From NCBI RefSeq assembly GCF_013283785.1, contig NZ_JABCPZ010000001.1, forward strand, positions 93,893-157,892: 64,000 bases of DNA, given 5' to 3'. This document shows positions 35,836-44,547 of this stretch, in pieces. The notes below the pieces were generated by a model. It was not told the origin of the DNA, made no database searches, and saw only the letters and a program-made list of their open reading frames with translations. The stretch comes from Nonomuraea antri. GTDB lineage: Bacteria > Actinomycetota > Actinomycetes > Streptosporangiales > Streptosporangiaceae. Position 1 is the first letter of the stretch; the number at the start of each line of letters is the position of its first letter. Made by a program: the position numbers and the translations under genes.

Positions 35836-38802
35836 ATGGCTGGTCAGAGCGTTGCTGGCGGACTGAAGTTCGCCGTGCTCGGTCCCGTCCGCGCGTGGCG
35901 CGACGGTGCGGAACTCGACCTCGGAACTCCGCTGCAGCGCTCCATTCTCGGCATGCTCCTGCTACGTGAAGGCCGGGCGGTCACGCCCACCGAAATGATC
36001 GACGCGGTCTGGGGAGAGGAGGCTCCGCCGCGGGCGCTGGGCGCGCTGCGCACCTACGTCTCGCGGCTGCGTACCGTGCTCGAACCCGACAGGCCGGCGC
36101 GGTCCCGCCCGGAGCTGCTGACCTCGATCGGCCGCGGCTACGCGCTGCGGCTGCCAGAAGACTCGCTCGACCTGACCCGCTTCGAGCGGGCCATCCTGGC
36201 CGCCGAGTCCGCGCGCAAGTCCGGTCGGCTCAAGGCCGCCGCGGAAGGGCTGCGCTCGGCGCTGTCGCTGTTCGAGGGCGAACCGCTGGCCGGGGCCGTC
36301 GGCCCGTACGCCGAGCACCAGCGCGACAGGCTGATCGAGCGCCGGCTGAGCGTGCTCGAAACGCTCATGGACGTCGACCTGGAACTCGGCAACCACGCCG
36401 CGATCGTCTCCGAGCTGATCGCGCTGACCGCCGACCACCCGCTGCGCGAGCGGCTGCGCGCCCAGCTCATGCTGGCCTACTACCGCTGCGGCCGGCAGGG
36501 CGACGCGCTGAACGTCTTCACCGAGACGCGCGAGGCGCTGATCGAGGAGCTGGGCGTCGAGCCCGGGCCCGAGCTGGCCGCGCTGCACCAGCGCATCCTG
36601 GCCGCCGACCCCACCCTGGCCGCCGGCGAGGTGCTCGACGACGACGAGCCCGCGCCGGAGGAGGAGCCCGCGCTCGAACTGCCGCGCCCGGCGCAACTGC
36701 CCGCCGCGGTCAACGACTTCACCGGCCGCAAGGAGATCGCCGGTCGGCTGCGTTCGCTGCTGTCCGCGCAGACCTCGGCCGAGGGCATGCCGGTGGCGGC
36801 GATCTGCGGCATCGGCGGCGTGGGCAAGACCGCGCTGGCCGTGCACGTGGCGCACACCGCCGGCGACCTCTTCCCCGACGGGCAGCTCTACGCCGATCTG
36901 CGCGGCTACACCGACGAGGCGACCGCGCCCGAGTCCGCGCTCGGCGGTTTCCTGCGCGCGCTCGGCATTCCGCCGGACGTGATCCCCGAAGGTCTGCCCG
37001 AGCGCTCCGCGCTGTACCGGTCGATCCTGTCGGAGCGGCGCATCCTGGTGCTGCTCGACAACGCCCGCGACGCCGAGCAGGTCATGCCGCTGCTGCCCGG
37101 TTCGCCGGGGTGCGCGGCGATCGTCACCAGCCGCGTCAAGCTGGCCGACCTGCCCTCGGCCAGGCTCATCGACCTGGACGTGATGGAGCCCGACGAGGCG
37201 CTGTCGCTGTTCGCCTCGGTGGCCGGCCCCGAGCGGGTCGCCGCCGAGCACGGCGCGGCCATGGACGTGGTCGCCGCCTGCGGCTTCCTGCCCCTGGCCG
37301 TCCGCATCGTGGCCGCCAGGCTCGCGGCCAGGCCCACCTGGACGGTCGCCTCGCTGGTGCCCAGGCTCGCCGACGAGCAGCGCAGGCTCGACGAGCTGCG
37401 CGTGGGCAACCTGGCGGTGGAGGCGACGTTCGCGCTCGGGTACGGGCAGCTCGAATCCACCCAGGCCAGGGCGTTCCGCCTGCTCTCGCTGCCCAACGGC
37501 CCGGACATCTCCTCCGGCGCCGCCGCGGCGGTGTTGTCGATGAGCACGCTGGAGGCCGAGGCGGTGCTGGAGTCGCTGGTCGACGCCAGCCTGCTGGAGG
37601 CCCCGGGCCCCGGCCGCTACCGCTTCCACGACCTGCTCAAGCTGTTCGCCAGGCGCACGCTGGAGAAGTCCGAACGCCCCCAGGCCAGGACGATGGCGCT
37701 GCGCCGGCTGCTCGGCTTCTACCTGGCCTCGGCCCAGTCGGCGCACCGGCTGGCCTACGAGGGCAGCACGATCTCCGACAACCTGGTCGTGGTCGGCAGC
37801 GGCCGCGCCTTCACCTCGGCCGACGAGGCCGTGGCGTGGCTGATCGCCGAGGGCGACTCGCTGTTCGCCGCGATCAACCAGGCGGCCGCGGCCTCGCGCA
37901 CCGCAGAGCAGCTCCTGCCCGCCGCCGACCTGCTGGTGGCCATGGAGCCGCTGCTGGAGTCGGGCACTCACACGCGCGAGTTCGACCAGGGCACCCGCGC
38001 CGTGCTGGCCACCGCCCTGCGCATCGGCGACACGGGCGGCCAGCTCCGCGCCAGGTACGTGCTCGGCCGCGTGCTGTTCGCCGGCAACCGGCTGACCGAG
38101 GCGGAGTCGCAGTTCAGGAGCGTGCACGAGCTGTGCGAGCAGCGCGGCGAGAAGATCGTCCGGGGTGAGGTGCTGAACGCGCTGGCCGTGGTCGTCGGAC
38201 GGCAGCGCCGCCACACCGAGGCGCTGGCCCTGTTCGAGTCCGCCTCGCGCTTCTACCGGGAGAGCGGGATCCCGGCCGGTGAGGCGCTCGTGCTCAGCTA
38301 CTCGGCCCGCGACCACCTGGGCCTCGGACGCCCGGAGGACGCGATCGCCGCGGCGGAGAAGGGCCTGGCCATCTTCACCGAGATCGGCAGCGGCGCCGGC
38401 ACCGCGCGGGCCCGCTACCACCTGGGCATCGTCCTGTCGCGCGTCGGCCGGCTGACCGAGGCCGTGCACCACCACGCCGAGTGCCTGGCCTTCTTCCGCG
38501 CCAGCAAGCAGCGGGTGTGGGAGCAGCGGGTCTGCTCCAGGCTGGCCGAGACGTTCATCGCCGCCGAGCGGTACCCCGACGCCGTCAGGCACGCCGAGCA
38601 GGCGCTGGTCGTCTCCAGGGAGATCGGCCACCCGTACGGCGAGGCGCTGTCGCTGACCGTGCTGGGCAAGGCGCTACGCGGTCTCGGCAGCTTCACCAGA
38701 AGCGCCGACTGCCTCAGGCAGGCCTACGACATCTTCTCCCGGCTCGGCGCCCCCGAGGCCGGCGATCTCAAGGCCCTCCTCGACCGCGTCGAGGCGGTCT
38801 GA
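35836..38802 (+). CDS. SARP-family regulator, AfsR-like (BTAD + NB-ARC + TPR)
   Basis: 988 residues from the ATG at 35836 (GGAGA upstream; a TTG 13 codons earlier is possible). OmpR-like DNA-binding domain (about 10-100: FAVLGPVRAWRDGAELDLG, LRTYVSRLRTVLEP), bacterial transcriptional activator domain (about 105-255, LDLTRFERAI to LGVEPGPELAALHQRILAADP), a linker rich in Glu/Pro, an NB-ARC ATPase with Walker A CGIGGVGKTAL (Lys331) and LVLLDNARDAEQV, and about 6 TPRs in the last 300 residues. AfsR-type SARPs activate secondary metabolism; no biosynthetic cluster is next to it here. Confidence 0.93.
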   Translation: MAGQSVAGGLKFAVLGPVRAWRDGAELDLGTPLQRSILGMLLLREGRAVTPTEMIDAVWGEEAPPRALGALRTYVSRLRTVLEPDRPARSRPELLTSIGRGYALRLPEDSLDLTRFERAILAAESARKSGRLKAAAEGLRSALSLFEGEPLAGAVGPYAEHQRDRLIERRLSVLETLMDVDLELGNHAAIVSELIALTADHPLRERLRAQLMLAYYRCGRQGDALNVFTETREALIEELGVEPGPELAALHQRILAADPTLAAGEVLDDDEPAPEEEPALELPRPAQLPAAVNDFTGRKEIAGRLRSLLSAQTSAEGMPVAAICGIGGVGKTALAVHVAHTAGDLFPDGQLYADLRGYTDEATAPESALGGFLRALGIPPDVIPEGLPERSALYRSILSERRILVLLDNARDAEQVMPLLPGSPGCAAIVTSRVKLADLPSARLIDLDVMEPDEALSLFASVAGPERVAAEHGAAMDVVAACGFLPLAVRIVAARLAARPTWTVASLVPRLADEQRRLDELRVGNLAVEATFALGYGQLESTQARAFRLLSLPNGPDISSGAAAAVLSMSTLEAEAVLESLVDASLLEAPGPGRYRFHDLLKLFARRTLEKSERPQARTMALRRLLGFYLASAQSAHRLAYEGSTISDNLVVVGSGRAFTSADEAVAWLIAEGDSLFAAINQAAAASRTAEQLLPAADLLVAMEPLLESGTHTREFDQGTRAVLATALRIGDTGGQLRARYVLGRVLFAGNRLTEAESQFRSVHELCEQRGEKIVRGEVLNALAVVVGRQRRHTEALALFESASRFYRESGIPAGEALVLSYSARDHLGLGRPEDAIAAAEKGLAIFTEIGSGAGTARARYHLGIVLSRVGRLTEAVHHHAECLAFFRASKQRVWEQRVCSRLAETFIAAERYPDAVRHAEQALVVSREIGHPYGEALSLTVLGKALRGLGSFTRSADCLRQAYDIFSRLGAPEAGDLKALLDRVEAV

Positions 38803-39133
38803 CCCCTCGGCCGGTTCGTCACGTGACACGTCGTCCGGCCCGTCGTCGAGTCCTGAGTACAGCTCGTCGTCCAGACGTGTCATCCACACATGGTTGATCA
38901 AGGCTGTCCTTAGGGAGAGTCCCCCCATGATCCTGGCAACAGAGAAAATTAGCCCGGCCGGTCATCTTGACCGTCACGTTTCGCTAGGGGGCCCGGTCAT
39001 CCGGATGCTCCACGTGACGGCTAGCCGCCTCACTCAGACGACCGGCCGGACCTGACACGTCCCTCGAACCCCCCAGGTCCGTGCCGTAGTAAGCAGCCTT
39101 CACCACGGGGGTCAACGTCGAATCAACGCCGGA
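38803..39133. other. 331-bp gene-free convergent region with several inverted repeats
   Basis: It lies between the 3' ends of the SARP and the methyltransferase gene. I see CGGTCA/TGACCG with a 3-bp centre (38959-38973), CCGTCACGT (38971-38979) with its complement at 39012-39020, and CGGACCT (39047-39053) with AGGTCCG (39075-39081). None has a T-run. They could be two-way transcription terminators. No convincing small gene is seen. Confidence 0.5.
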
Positions 39134-40537
39134 TCAAAGCACGAAGTAGCCCTCGGCGATGAGCGGTCTGATGGCCTCGGCGTCGGGCATGTCGCCGTCG
39201 CCGACCAACTCGGCGATCACGTTGAGCAGCGGGCCGAGCGCGAGCTGGCCGTCGCACACGCCGGCCAGGGCCGCCTCCACCGTGCCGACCTCCCTGCTGC
39301 GGCGCAGGCCCTGCGTCTGGCGCAGCACGATGCGCATGGGGTCTTCCGCGCCGGGCAGGCCGATGCGCTCGTCCAGCAGGCCGTCGGCGGTCTTCAGCAG
39401 CGCCGCGCCGAGGTCCTGCGCGCGGTGCGCGATCGCGATCGCGTCGAGCACCCCGTCGACGTAGTCGCCGACGGGCAGCGCCACCTGGTGGGTGAAGTGC
39501 TCGACCCGGACCACCGGGTCGAGCGTGCCGGAGTTGCGCAGCGTGATCCAGCCGAAGCCGACGCCCTCGACCTTGCGGTCGTCGAACCAGGCCAGCCAGC
39601 GGTCGTAGTGTTCGGCGTATCGCGGGGTGCCCTGCTCGGCGGCGTCCTTGAGCCACAGCTCGACGTATTCGGCCGGGTCCTGCACGTCGCGCTGCACGAC
39701 CCAGCCGTCGCAGCCGCTCTCGCGCAGCCAGCCGCCGACGCGCTCGCGCCAGTCTTCGCCCTCGACGTGCAGCCAGTTGGCCAGGAAGTGCGCCTGACCG
39801 CCGGGGGTGAGGTGGCGTGGCGCGCGGCGGACGAGGTCGCGGCAGAAGTCGTCGCCGTCGCCGCCGGACTCGCGGTAGGTCAGCTTGCCCTCACGGGCCG
39901 GCGCGATGACGAACGGCGGATTGCTCACGATCAGGTCGAACAGCTCGTCGGCGACCGGCTCGAACATCGACCCGGCCCGCGCCTCCACGTCCGTGATGCC
40001 GGACAGCTTCCAGCTCAGCCTGGCCAGCTCCAGCGCCCGCGGGTTCAGGTCGGTGGCGGTGACGTGGTCGGCCCGGCCGGCCAGGTGCAGCACCTGCACG
40101 CCGCAGCCGGTGCCCAGGTCGAGCGCGCGCTGGACCGGGCGCCTGGTGACGAGCTGGGCCAGGTTCGCCGACGCGCCGCCCGCGCCCACCACGTGGTCGG
40201 GACGCAGCGCCGGGTCGCCGGGCCGCACCTTGCGGTCGGAGACCAGGTAGCCGCCGGTCTCCCAGGGCTGCAGGTGCACGGTCGCGACGAGCTCGTCGCC
40301 CGACGCGGTGACCAAGCCGGACTCGCGTACTTCCGGGGCGACGTCCTTCGCCTGGACCGGGACGCCCAGCCACCACAGCCTGATCAGCGTGGCCAGCGGG
40401 TCGCGCCCGGCCGTCGCGCGCAGGGCGGGGATCAGTTCCTCGCGGGCCAGCGCACCGGCCGCCATGTCGCCCAGGCGCTCACGGACGCCGTCGATCGTGT
40501 AACCGGTCTCCAGGAGGTGATGGCGCAGTCGTTCCAC
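39134..40537 (-). CDS. Large class I SAM methyltransferase, HemK/PrmC-like (DUF7059 type)
   Basis: 467 residues, about 200 more than PrmC. An N-terminal helical domain (1-130) precedes the SAM domain: ALDLGTGCGVQVLHLA (motif I), ATDLNPRALELARL, and the catalytic NPPFVIAP (NPPY/F type, used for N-methylation of Gln or bases). A C-terminal domain of about 180 residues (YVELWLKDAAEQG onwards) is typical of the actinobacterial version. The substrate may be a protein glutamine or a nucleic acid; not known. GTG/ATG start read as MERLRHHLLETGY. Confidence 0.87.
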   Translation of the reverse strand: MERLRHHLLETGYTIDGVRERLGDMAAGALAREELIPALRATAGRDPLATLIRLWWLGVPVQAKDVAPEVRESGLVTASGDELVATVHLQPWETGGYLVSDRKVRPGDPALRPDHVVGAGGASANLAQLVTRRPVQRALDLGTGCGVQVLHLAGRADHVTATDLNPRALELARLSWKLSGITDVEARAGSMFEPVADELFDLIVSNPPFVIAPAREGKLTYRESGGDGDDFCRDLVRRAPRHLTPGGQAHFLANWLHVEGEDWRERVGGWLRESGCDGWVVQRDVQDPAEYVELWLKDAAEQGTPRYAEHYDRWLAWFDDRKVEGVGFGWITLRNSGTLDPVVRVEHFTHQVALPVGDYVDGVLDAIAIAHRAQDLGAALLKTADGLLDERIGLPGAEDPMRIVLRQTQGLRRSREVGTVEAALAGVCDGQLALGPLLNVIAELVGDGDMPDAEAIRPLIAEGYFVL

Positions 40538-40598
40538 AGGCCCATCTTTTCACCGCGAGCTCGTCCGGATGTTCCAATACCGAGGGTGTTCATACTGT

Positions 40599-40608
40599 TA
40601 CTTAAGTA
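40599..40608. promoter_or_regulatory. Palindrome TACTTAAGTA
   Basis: A perfect 10-bp palindrome in the AT-rich gap between the divergent methyltransferase and zinc-ribbon genes. It may be an operator; no regulator is known. Confidence 0.35.
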
Positions 40609-40689
40609 TCCAAGCATTCTGTAAGCGGCGTCCAAGTCACGCGCGATATCTCTTAGGGAGCAATCTCGCCGTCCGAAGGAGCGGACCTC

Positions 40690-40992
40690 ATGCTGATCCC
40701 GTGCTTGGCTTGCGAGGCCCGTTTCCGGCCCGATGAATACTTCAACGCGTGCACCGACTACCACCGCGGCATGGACCTCGTCTCGTGGACGTGCCCGCGC
40801 TGCGGCAACCGCGACGACCTGCGCGTTCTGCCCGGTGAGCTGGGGTTCGGCTATCCGTACCGCGGCCGGTTCGACGTGCACGACCGGGTGCGCGTGCCCG
40901 GGCTGCGCAGGCAGCGCGGCGACCTGCGGCTGGACATCTCGCTGCACGCGCAGAGCTGGCGCGTGAGCACCAGGCTCAGGCAGCCCGCGTGA
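40690..40992 (+). CDS. Small zinc-ribbon protein
   Basis: 100 residues, not recognised. Two CxxC pairs (Cys5/Cys8 and Cys35/Cys38 in SWTCPRCGN) form a probable zinc ribbon; another Cys is at 21. The second half (LGFGYPYRGRFDVHDRVRV onwards) is beta-rich and Arg-rich. The ATG has AAGGAG nine bases upstream, so it is a real gene rather than a chance frame. It lies 10 bp from the convergent dehydrogenase gene. Nucleic-acid binding is possible. Confidence 0.72.
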   Translation: MLIPCLACEARFRPDEYFNACTDYHRGMDLVSWTCPRCGNRDDLRVLPGELGFGYPYRGRFDVHDRVRVPGLRRQRGDLRLDISLHAQSWRVSTRLRQPA

Positions 40993-41002
40993 ACCGAGTG
41001 AG

Positions 41003-41977
41003 TCAGGCCGGGTCGGCCACCCGCTGGGCGGGCACGCAGGCGTAGGCCGGGCGCTCGCCGCGCAGCAGCCTGGCCAGGTCCGCGACCAGGGCCTGCGCCA
41101 GCTCCTCCCGGCTCTCCCCGGTGGCCTCGCCCAGGCGCGGGGTCAGCACCACGTTCGGCAGCCTGGTCAGCGGGTGCGCGGGGTCGAGCCATTCGCCCTC
41201 GAAGTGGTCGAGACCGGCCCCGCCGAGCCGGCCCCAGCGCAGCGCGTCGACCAGGGCGGTCAGGTCGTGCAGCGCCCCGCGCGAGGTGTTGAGGTAGACC
41301 GATCCCGGACGCATCGCGCCGAACTCGGCGTAACCGAAGAACCCCCTGGTCTCCTCGGTCAGCGGGACGTGCAGCGAGACCACGTCCGACTCGGACAACA
41401 GCGCGGTCAGGCTGTGGGTGGCCTCGGGCACGCGCGGGTCGCAGACGATCACCCGCATGCCCAGCCCCTCGCAGCGCCAGCGCATGGCCCTGCCGACGCG
41501 GCCGAGACCGACGATGCCCACCGTGCGCCCGCTCAGCCGGCGGCCGCGGTGCCGCTGCGCGGGAGGCACCCGGCCGCGGTAGACGCGGCCCCTGCGCACC
41601 TCCCTGTCGGCGGTGACGATGTTCCTGCTGACCGCGAACATCAGCGCCAGCGTCAGCTCGGCGACCGCCTCGGGATCACGGTCGGGCGCGTGCAGGACGG
41701 TCACCCCGCGCTCGGCGGCCAGCGTCAGATCGACGCTGGTCGGCGCGCCCATGCTGGCGACCACGTCGACGGGGAGCGAGAGCACCGACGTGCGCACCTG
41801 GTCGCCGTCGGTGATGAGCACGTTCGCGCCGGTCTCGATGACCAGGTCGGCGAGTTCGTCGTCGGTGAAGCCGAGGCTCGGCCGGGTGTGAACCTCGCTC
41901 AGGTCGGCGACCTCGCCCAGACGGACGAGCGCGCTCTCCGGCAGGGCGGGCAGCACCAGTGCCCGAGGTCTTTTCAC
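41003..41977 (-). CDS. D-2-hydroxyacid dehydrogenase family protein lacking the catalytic His
   Basis: 324 residues. NAD-binding GIVGLGRVGRAM and the catalytic-type LNTSRGALHD Arg are present, and an acidic FEGEW segment sits where the Glu is expected. The usual TPHxGxAT motif, whose His is the acid-base catalyst, reads TPRLGEAT, with Arg281 in place of His. It may be inactive, use another residue or act as a sensor. GTG start; TATTGT (plus-strand 41984-41989) lies six bases upstream, so the mRNA is leaderless. Confidence 0.85.
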   Translation of the reverse strand: MKRPRALVLPALPESALVRLGEVADLSEVHTRPSLGFTDDELADLVIETGANVLITDGDQVRTSVLSLPVDVVASMGAPTSVDLTLAAERGVTVLHAPDRDPEAVAELTLALMFAVSRNIVTADREVRRGRVYRGRVPPAQRHRGRRLSGRTVGIVGLGRVGRAMRWRCEGLGMRVIVCDPRVPEATHSLTALLSESDVVSLHVPLTEETRGFFGYAEFGAMRPGSVYLNTSRGALHDLTALVDALRWGRLGGAGLDHFEGEWLDPAHPLTRLPNVVLTPRLGEATGESREELAQALVADLARLLRGERPAYACVPAQRVADPA

Positions 41978-42010
41978 ATTCGGACAATAACACCACAGAC
42001 GGTGCTCAGA

Positions 42011-42610
42011 TCATCGCTCCCCGCGCTGACGCAGGCTCTGCCACGCCGCCTCGCCCAGGCCCTTGATCTCGTCCTCCGAGGGCGCGTGCGCCCCGGCGAA
42101 CCACAGCCGGCACATCTCCTGGGCCGGACCCAGCCACAACACGTAGCACATCGTCGGGTCGACCGGCTGGAGCAGGCCGTTCTTCATGTGCGGCTTCCAC
42201 CAGTCGGAGACCTTCTTGAAGAAAGCCCTGCGGGCCTCCGCCACCTCGGCGCCACCCGGTTCGTGCTTGCGCGGCGGACGCTCGCTGACCAGCAGCCTGG
42301 CGCGTTCGGGATGCTCGCCGGCCCAGCGCATGTGGAAGGCGACCACGGCCTCGATGCCGTCGCGCGCCTGCTCGTGCCTGAGCAGCTCGGCGACGAACTC
42401 GCTCTGGTAGGCGGCCAGGATCTCGGCGTAGAGCACGCCGAAGACATGCTCTTTGCTGGCGAAGTGGTGGTAGAAGCTGCCGACGCTGACGCCGCTCTCC
42501 TCGCGGAGGCTGGCCAGAGTGGTGGCAGAAACCCCGTCTTGGCTGAAGCGGCGCAGGGCGCCCTCGATGATGCGGGTGCGGCCGTCGCGTCCGTTCTTGA
42601 CACTCTTCAC
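42011..42610 (-). CDS. TetR-family regulator
   Basis: 199 residues from the GTG at 42610. TetR head domain (RTRIIEGALRRFSQDGVSATT, SGVSVGSFYHHFASKEHVF) and an all-helical C-terminal domain with several His/Trp residues. Its GTG overlaps the stop of the GNAT gene (GTGA), so it is translated together with that acetyltransferase. Target genes are not clear. The longer open frame upstream is only a shadow of the GNAT gene. Confidence 0.88.
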   Translation of the reverse strand: MKSVKNGRDGRTRIIEGALRRFSQDGVSATTLASLREESGVSVGSFYHHFASKEHVFGVLYAEILAAYQSEFVAELLRHEQARDGIEAVVAFHMRWAGEHPERARLLVSERPPRKHEPGGAEVAEARRAFFKKVSDWWKPHMKNGLLQPVDPTMCYVLWLGPAQEMCRLWFAGAHAPSEDEIKGLGEAAWQSLRQRGER

Positions 42611-43119
42611 GCTGTCAATGGTGTGCCACCAGAACCTTGTTCCGCAAATACCGCTGCCTGATCGATCATAGCGGTCACCTCCACGGATCCGGAAGTGACC
42701 TTCATTTTGGCATCTGGCCATAGTCTGCGGATGAGTTTCAGGACTCGTCGGTTCTCGCCGAGAACGTCCATTCCGACGGTGGTCGCCCCCCTTACGGCGG
42801 CTCTGAGCAACAACGCGTCGACCAATTTCGGTCCGAGACCGAAACCCTGCCATTCGTCGGTGACCACCACCGCGATCTCCACGTCCGCGCCGTCGCCCCG
42901 GTAGCTCATCGCGTGCCCGACGATCTCCCCGTTCATGGTGGCGACCAGCGCGTCGCGGCGCTCGTCCAGGGCGAGCAGGGTGCGCACCAGGACGGTGGCC
43001 GGCGTGGCGACGCCGGTGAAGAAACGCAGGGTCTGGGTGTGCAGCGACAACCCCCGCAGGAATCGCGTGATCCGTTCCTCGTCGTCGGCCCGGGCCGGGC
43101 GGATCTGAGTTCCCAACAT
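42607..43119 (-). CDS. GNAT N-acetyltransferase
   Basis: 170 residues from the ATG at 43119 (a TTG 12 codons earlier is in frame). GNAT core: IRPARADDEERITRFLRGLS, EIAVVVTDEWQGFGLGPKLVDALL with the acetyl-CoA pyrophosphate loop in its Q-G-x-G-L-G form, and MDVLGENRRVLKLIRRLW. The acceptor is unknown. Operon with the TetR gene; divergent from the HxlR regulator across an inverted repeat. Confidence 0.87.
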   Translation of the reverse strand: MLGTQIRPARADDEERITRFLRGLSLHTQTLRFFTGVATPATVLVRTLLALDERRDALVATMNGEIVGHAMSYRGDGADVEIAVVVTDEWQGFGLGPKLVDALLLRAAVRGATTVGMDVLGENRRVLKLIRRLWPDAKMKVTSGSVEVTAMIDQAAVFAEQGSGGTPLTA

Positions 43120-43142
43120 AGACCCAGCTTGCTCTTCCGAGG

Positions 43143-43172
43143 CTGAGTCTGTCAATTGAACTCAGGTATAAT
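43143..43172. promoter_or_regulatory. HxlR promoter (TATAAT) with overlapping CTGAGT/ACTCAG operator
   Basis: The -10 TATAAT (43167-43172) is six bases before the HxlR ATG, giving a leaderless mRNA. CTGAGT (43143-43148) and ACTCAG (43160-43165) form an inverted repeat with an 11-bp centre around CAATTG, ending one base before the -10, where a bound repressor would block RNA polymerase. Confidence 0.65.
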
Positions 43173-43178
43173 GCGGCA

Positions 43179-43646
43179 ATGAACGTTCCCTTCCGGGTGA
43201 ACAACTGCTCGATCGAGCGCACCCTGGACATCGTCGGGGAGAAGTGGACCTTCCTGGTGCTGCGCGAGGCGTTCGTGGGCGTGCGAAGATTCGCCGACCT
43301 GCAGGCGATGACCGGCGCGCCCCGCCAGGTGCTCAGCGCCCGGCTGGCCCGCCTGGTCGACGAGGGGCTGCTGCGCAAGGAGCCGTACCGCGAGCCGGGT
43401 CAGCGCCAGCGCGACGAATACCGGCTCACCGAGAAGGGCCGCGACCTGTATCCGCTGCTGGTCGCGCTGATGCACTGGGGCGACAAGTACCTGGCCGACG
43501 ACGCGGGACCGCCCGTCCTGCTCACCCACCGCGGCTGCGGCTCGCCCATCGAGCAGCACTTCCGCTGCGCCCAGGGCCACGAGGTGGACGGCCCCCGCGA
43601 GGTCACCCCACTGCCCGGCACGGGCGCCCGGCTCGAATCAGCGTGA
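43179..43646 (+). CDS. HxlR-family transcriptional regulator
   Basis: 155 residues. HxlR winged helix: CSIERTLDIVGEKWTFLVLRE, FADLQAMTGAPRQVLSARLARLVDEG (recognition part) and the YRLTEKGRDLYPLL wing. Five Cys/His residues near the end (HRGCGSPIEQHFRCAQGHE) may form a small zinc site, which is an addition to the usual fold. It is divergent from the GNAT-TetR operon and likely represses itself through the repeat at 43143-43165. Confidence 0.9.
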   Translation: MNVPFRVNNCSIERTLDIVGEKWTFLVLREAFVGVRRFADLQAMTGAPRQVLSARLARLVDEGLLRKEPYREPGQRQRDEYRLTEKGRDLYPLLVALMHWGDKYLADDAGPPVLLTHRGCGSPIEQHFRCAQGHEVDGPREVTPLPGTGARLESA

Positions 43647-43712
43647 GCCCGCAGGGCTTATGACTCCACTCAGGGGTCGAGTGCCGCGTGAGGGAGCACC
43701 GCACCCGGTGCC

Positions 43713-43718
43713 TAACCT
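43713..43718 (+). promoter_or_regulatory. -10 element (TAACCT) of leaderless SURF1 gene
   Basis: TAACCT followed by six bases and the GTG at 43725; no ribosome binding site fits. Confidence 0.5.
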
Positions 43719-43724
43719 TGAAGG

Positions 43725-44546
43725 GTGTACCGGTTCCTGCTGACACCCCGATGGATCGCGCTCCACGTGGTGGTGTTGCTCGTCATCCCCGCCTTCGTGT
43801 TCCTCGGCAGGTGGCAGTTCGGGCGCTTCGAGGAACGCTCGGCCAACAGCACCCAGGTCACCGCGAACCTGGAGTCCGCGCCGGTGCCGCTCGGCGAGCT
43901 GGCCGCGCCAGGGCGTCCGGTGCGCGAGGCCGACCGCTTCCGCACCGTGACGGCGACGGGCGCCTACGATCCGGCACACGAACTCGTCGTACGCCGCCGC
44001 CCGCAGGAGGGCAGGCTGGGCTTCTACGTGCTGACCCCGCTGGTCACCGGCGACGGCCAGGCCGTGCTGGTGAACCGGGGCTGGGTCAAGGCGGGCGAGA
44101 CGGCCGACGCCATGCCCCAGGTCCCGCCGGCGCCCACCGGTCAGGTAAATGTCACCGGAAGGCTACGTCCGAGCGAGACCGAGGAGTCCAGCGGCATCAG
44201 GGATCGCGCCGGGCTGCCGGCCGGGCAGGTCCTGCTGATCAACGCCGGCAAGATCGGGCAGGGGTCGCCGTACCGGCTGGTCGACGGGTACGTGGAGCTG
44301 ACCGCGCAGCAGCCGGCGCCCGCCGCCGCGCCCGAGCCGGTCCCCCAGCCCGACGTGGGCGCGGGCGGCGGGCTGAACCTGGCCTACGGCGTGCAGTGGT
44401 GGCTGTTCATCGCGATCGCCATCGGCGGCTGGCTGCTGCTGATCAGGCGCGAGGTGGCCGATCGCCGGGCCCGCGAGGGCGAGGAGGGCGCCGCACCCGA
44501 GGAGGAGGCCGCCGCGTCCCAGGAGGCGGGCCAGGCCGCCAATTAA
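43725..44546 (+). CDS. SURF1 family cytochrome oxidase assembly protein
   Basis: 273 residues. SURF1 topology: an N-terminal membrane helix (about 10-30), a large extracytoplasmic loop and a second helix near 221-241 (WWLFIAIAIGGWLLL), then an acidic Glu/Ala tail. Diagnostic motifs are FVFLGRWQFGRFEER and LVNRGWVKAG. SURF1 helps insert heme a into cytochrome c oxidase. The phosphatase gene begins one base after its stop, so the two share a transcript. Confidence 0.93.
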   Translation: MYRFLLTPRWIALHVVVLLVIPAFVFLGRWQFGRFEERSANSTQVTANLESAPVPLGELAAPGRPVREADRFRTVTATGAYDPAHELVVRRRPQEGRLGFYVLTPLVTGDGQAVLVNRGWVKAGETADAMPQVPPAPTGQVNVTGRLRPSETEESSGIRDRAGLPAGQVLLINAGKIGQGSPYRLVDGYVELTAQQPAPAAAPEPVPQPDVGAGGGLNLAYGVQWWLFIAIAIGGWLLLIRREVADRRAREGEEGAAPEEEAAASQEAGQAAN

Positions 44547-44547
44547 G

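Noticed and set aside
35962..38631. 889-codon open frame antisense to the SARP gene
   Set aside because: Gly/Arg/Gln/Val-rich shadow of a well-supported regulator gene.
35836..38802. Sign of a biosynthetic gene cluster next to the AfsR-like regulator
   Set aside because: Neighbours are a GNAT, an aminotransferase and a methyltransferase without synthase, ligase or precursor genes.
38674..38928. 84-codon acidic frame on the minus strand after the SARP gene
   Set aside because: Half of it is antisense to the SARP coding end, and no family or ribosome binding site supports it.
42011..43378. Long N-terminal extension of the TetR frame
   Set aside because: The upstream part is an out-of-frame reading of the GNAT gene; the GTG overlapping the GNAT stop is a natural coupled start.
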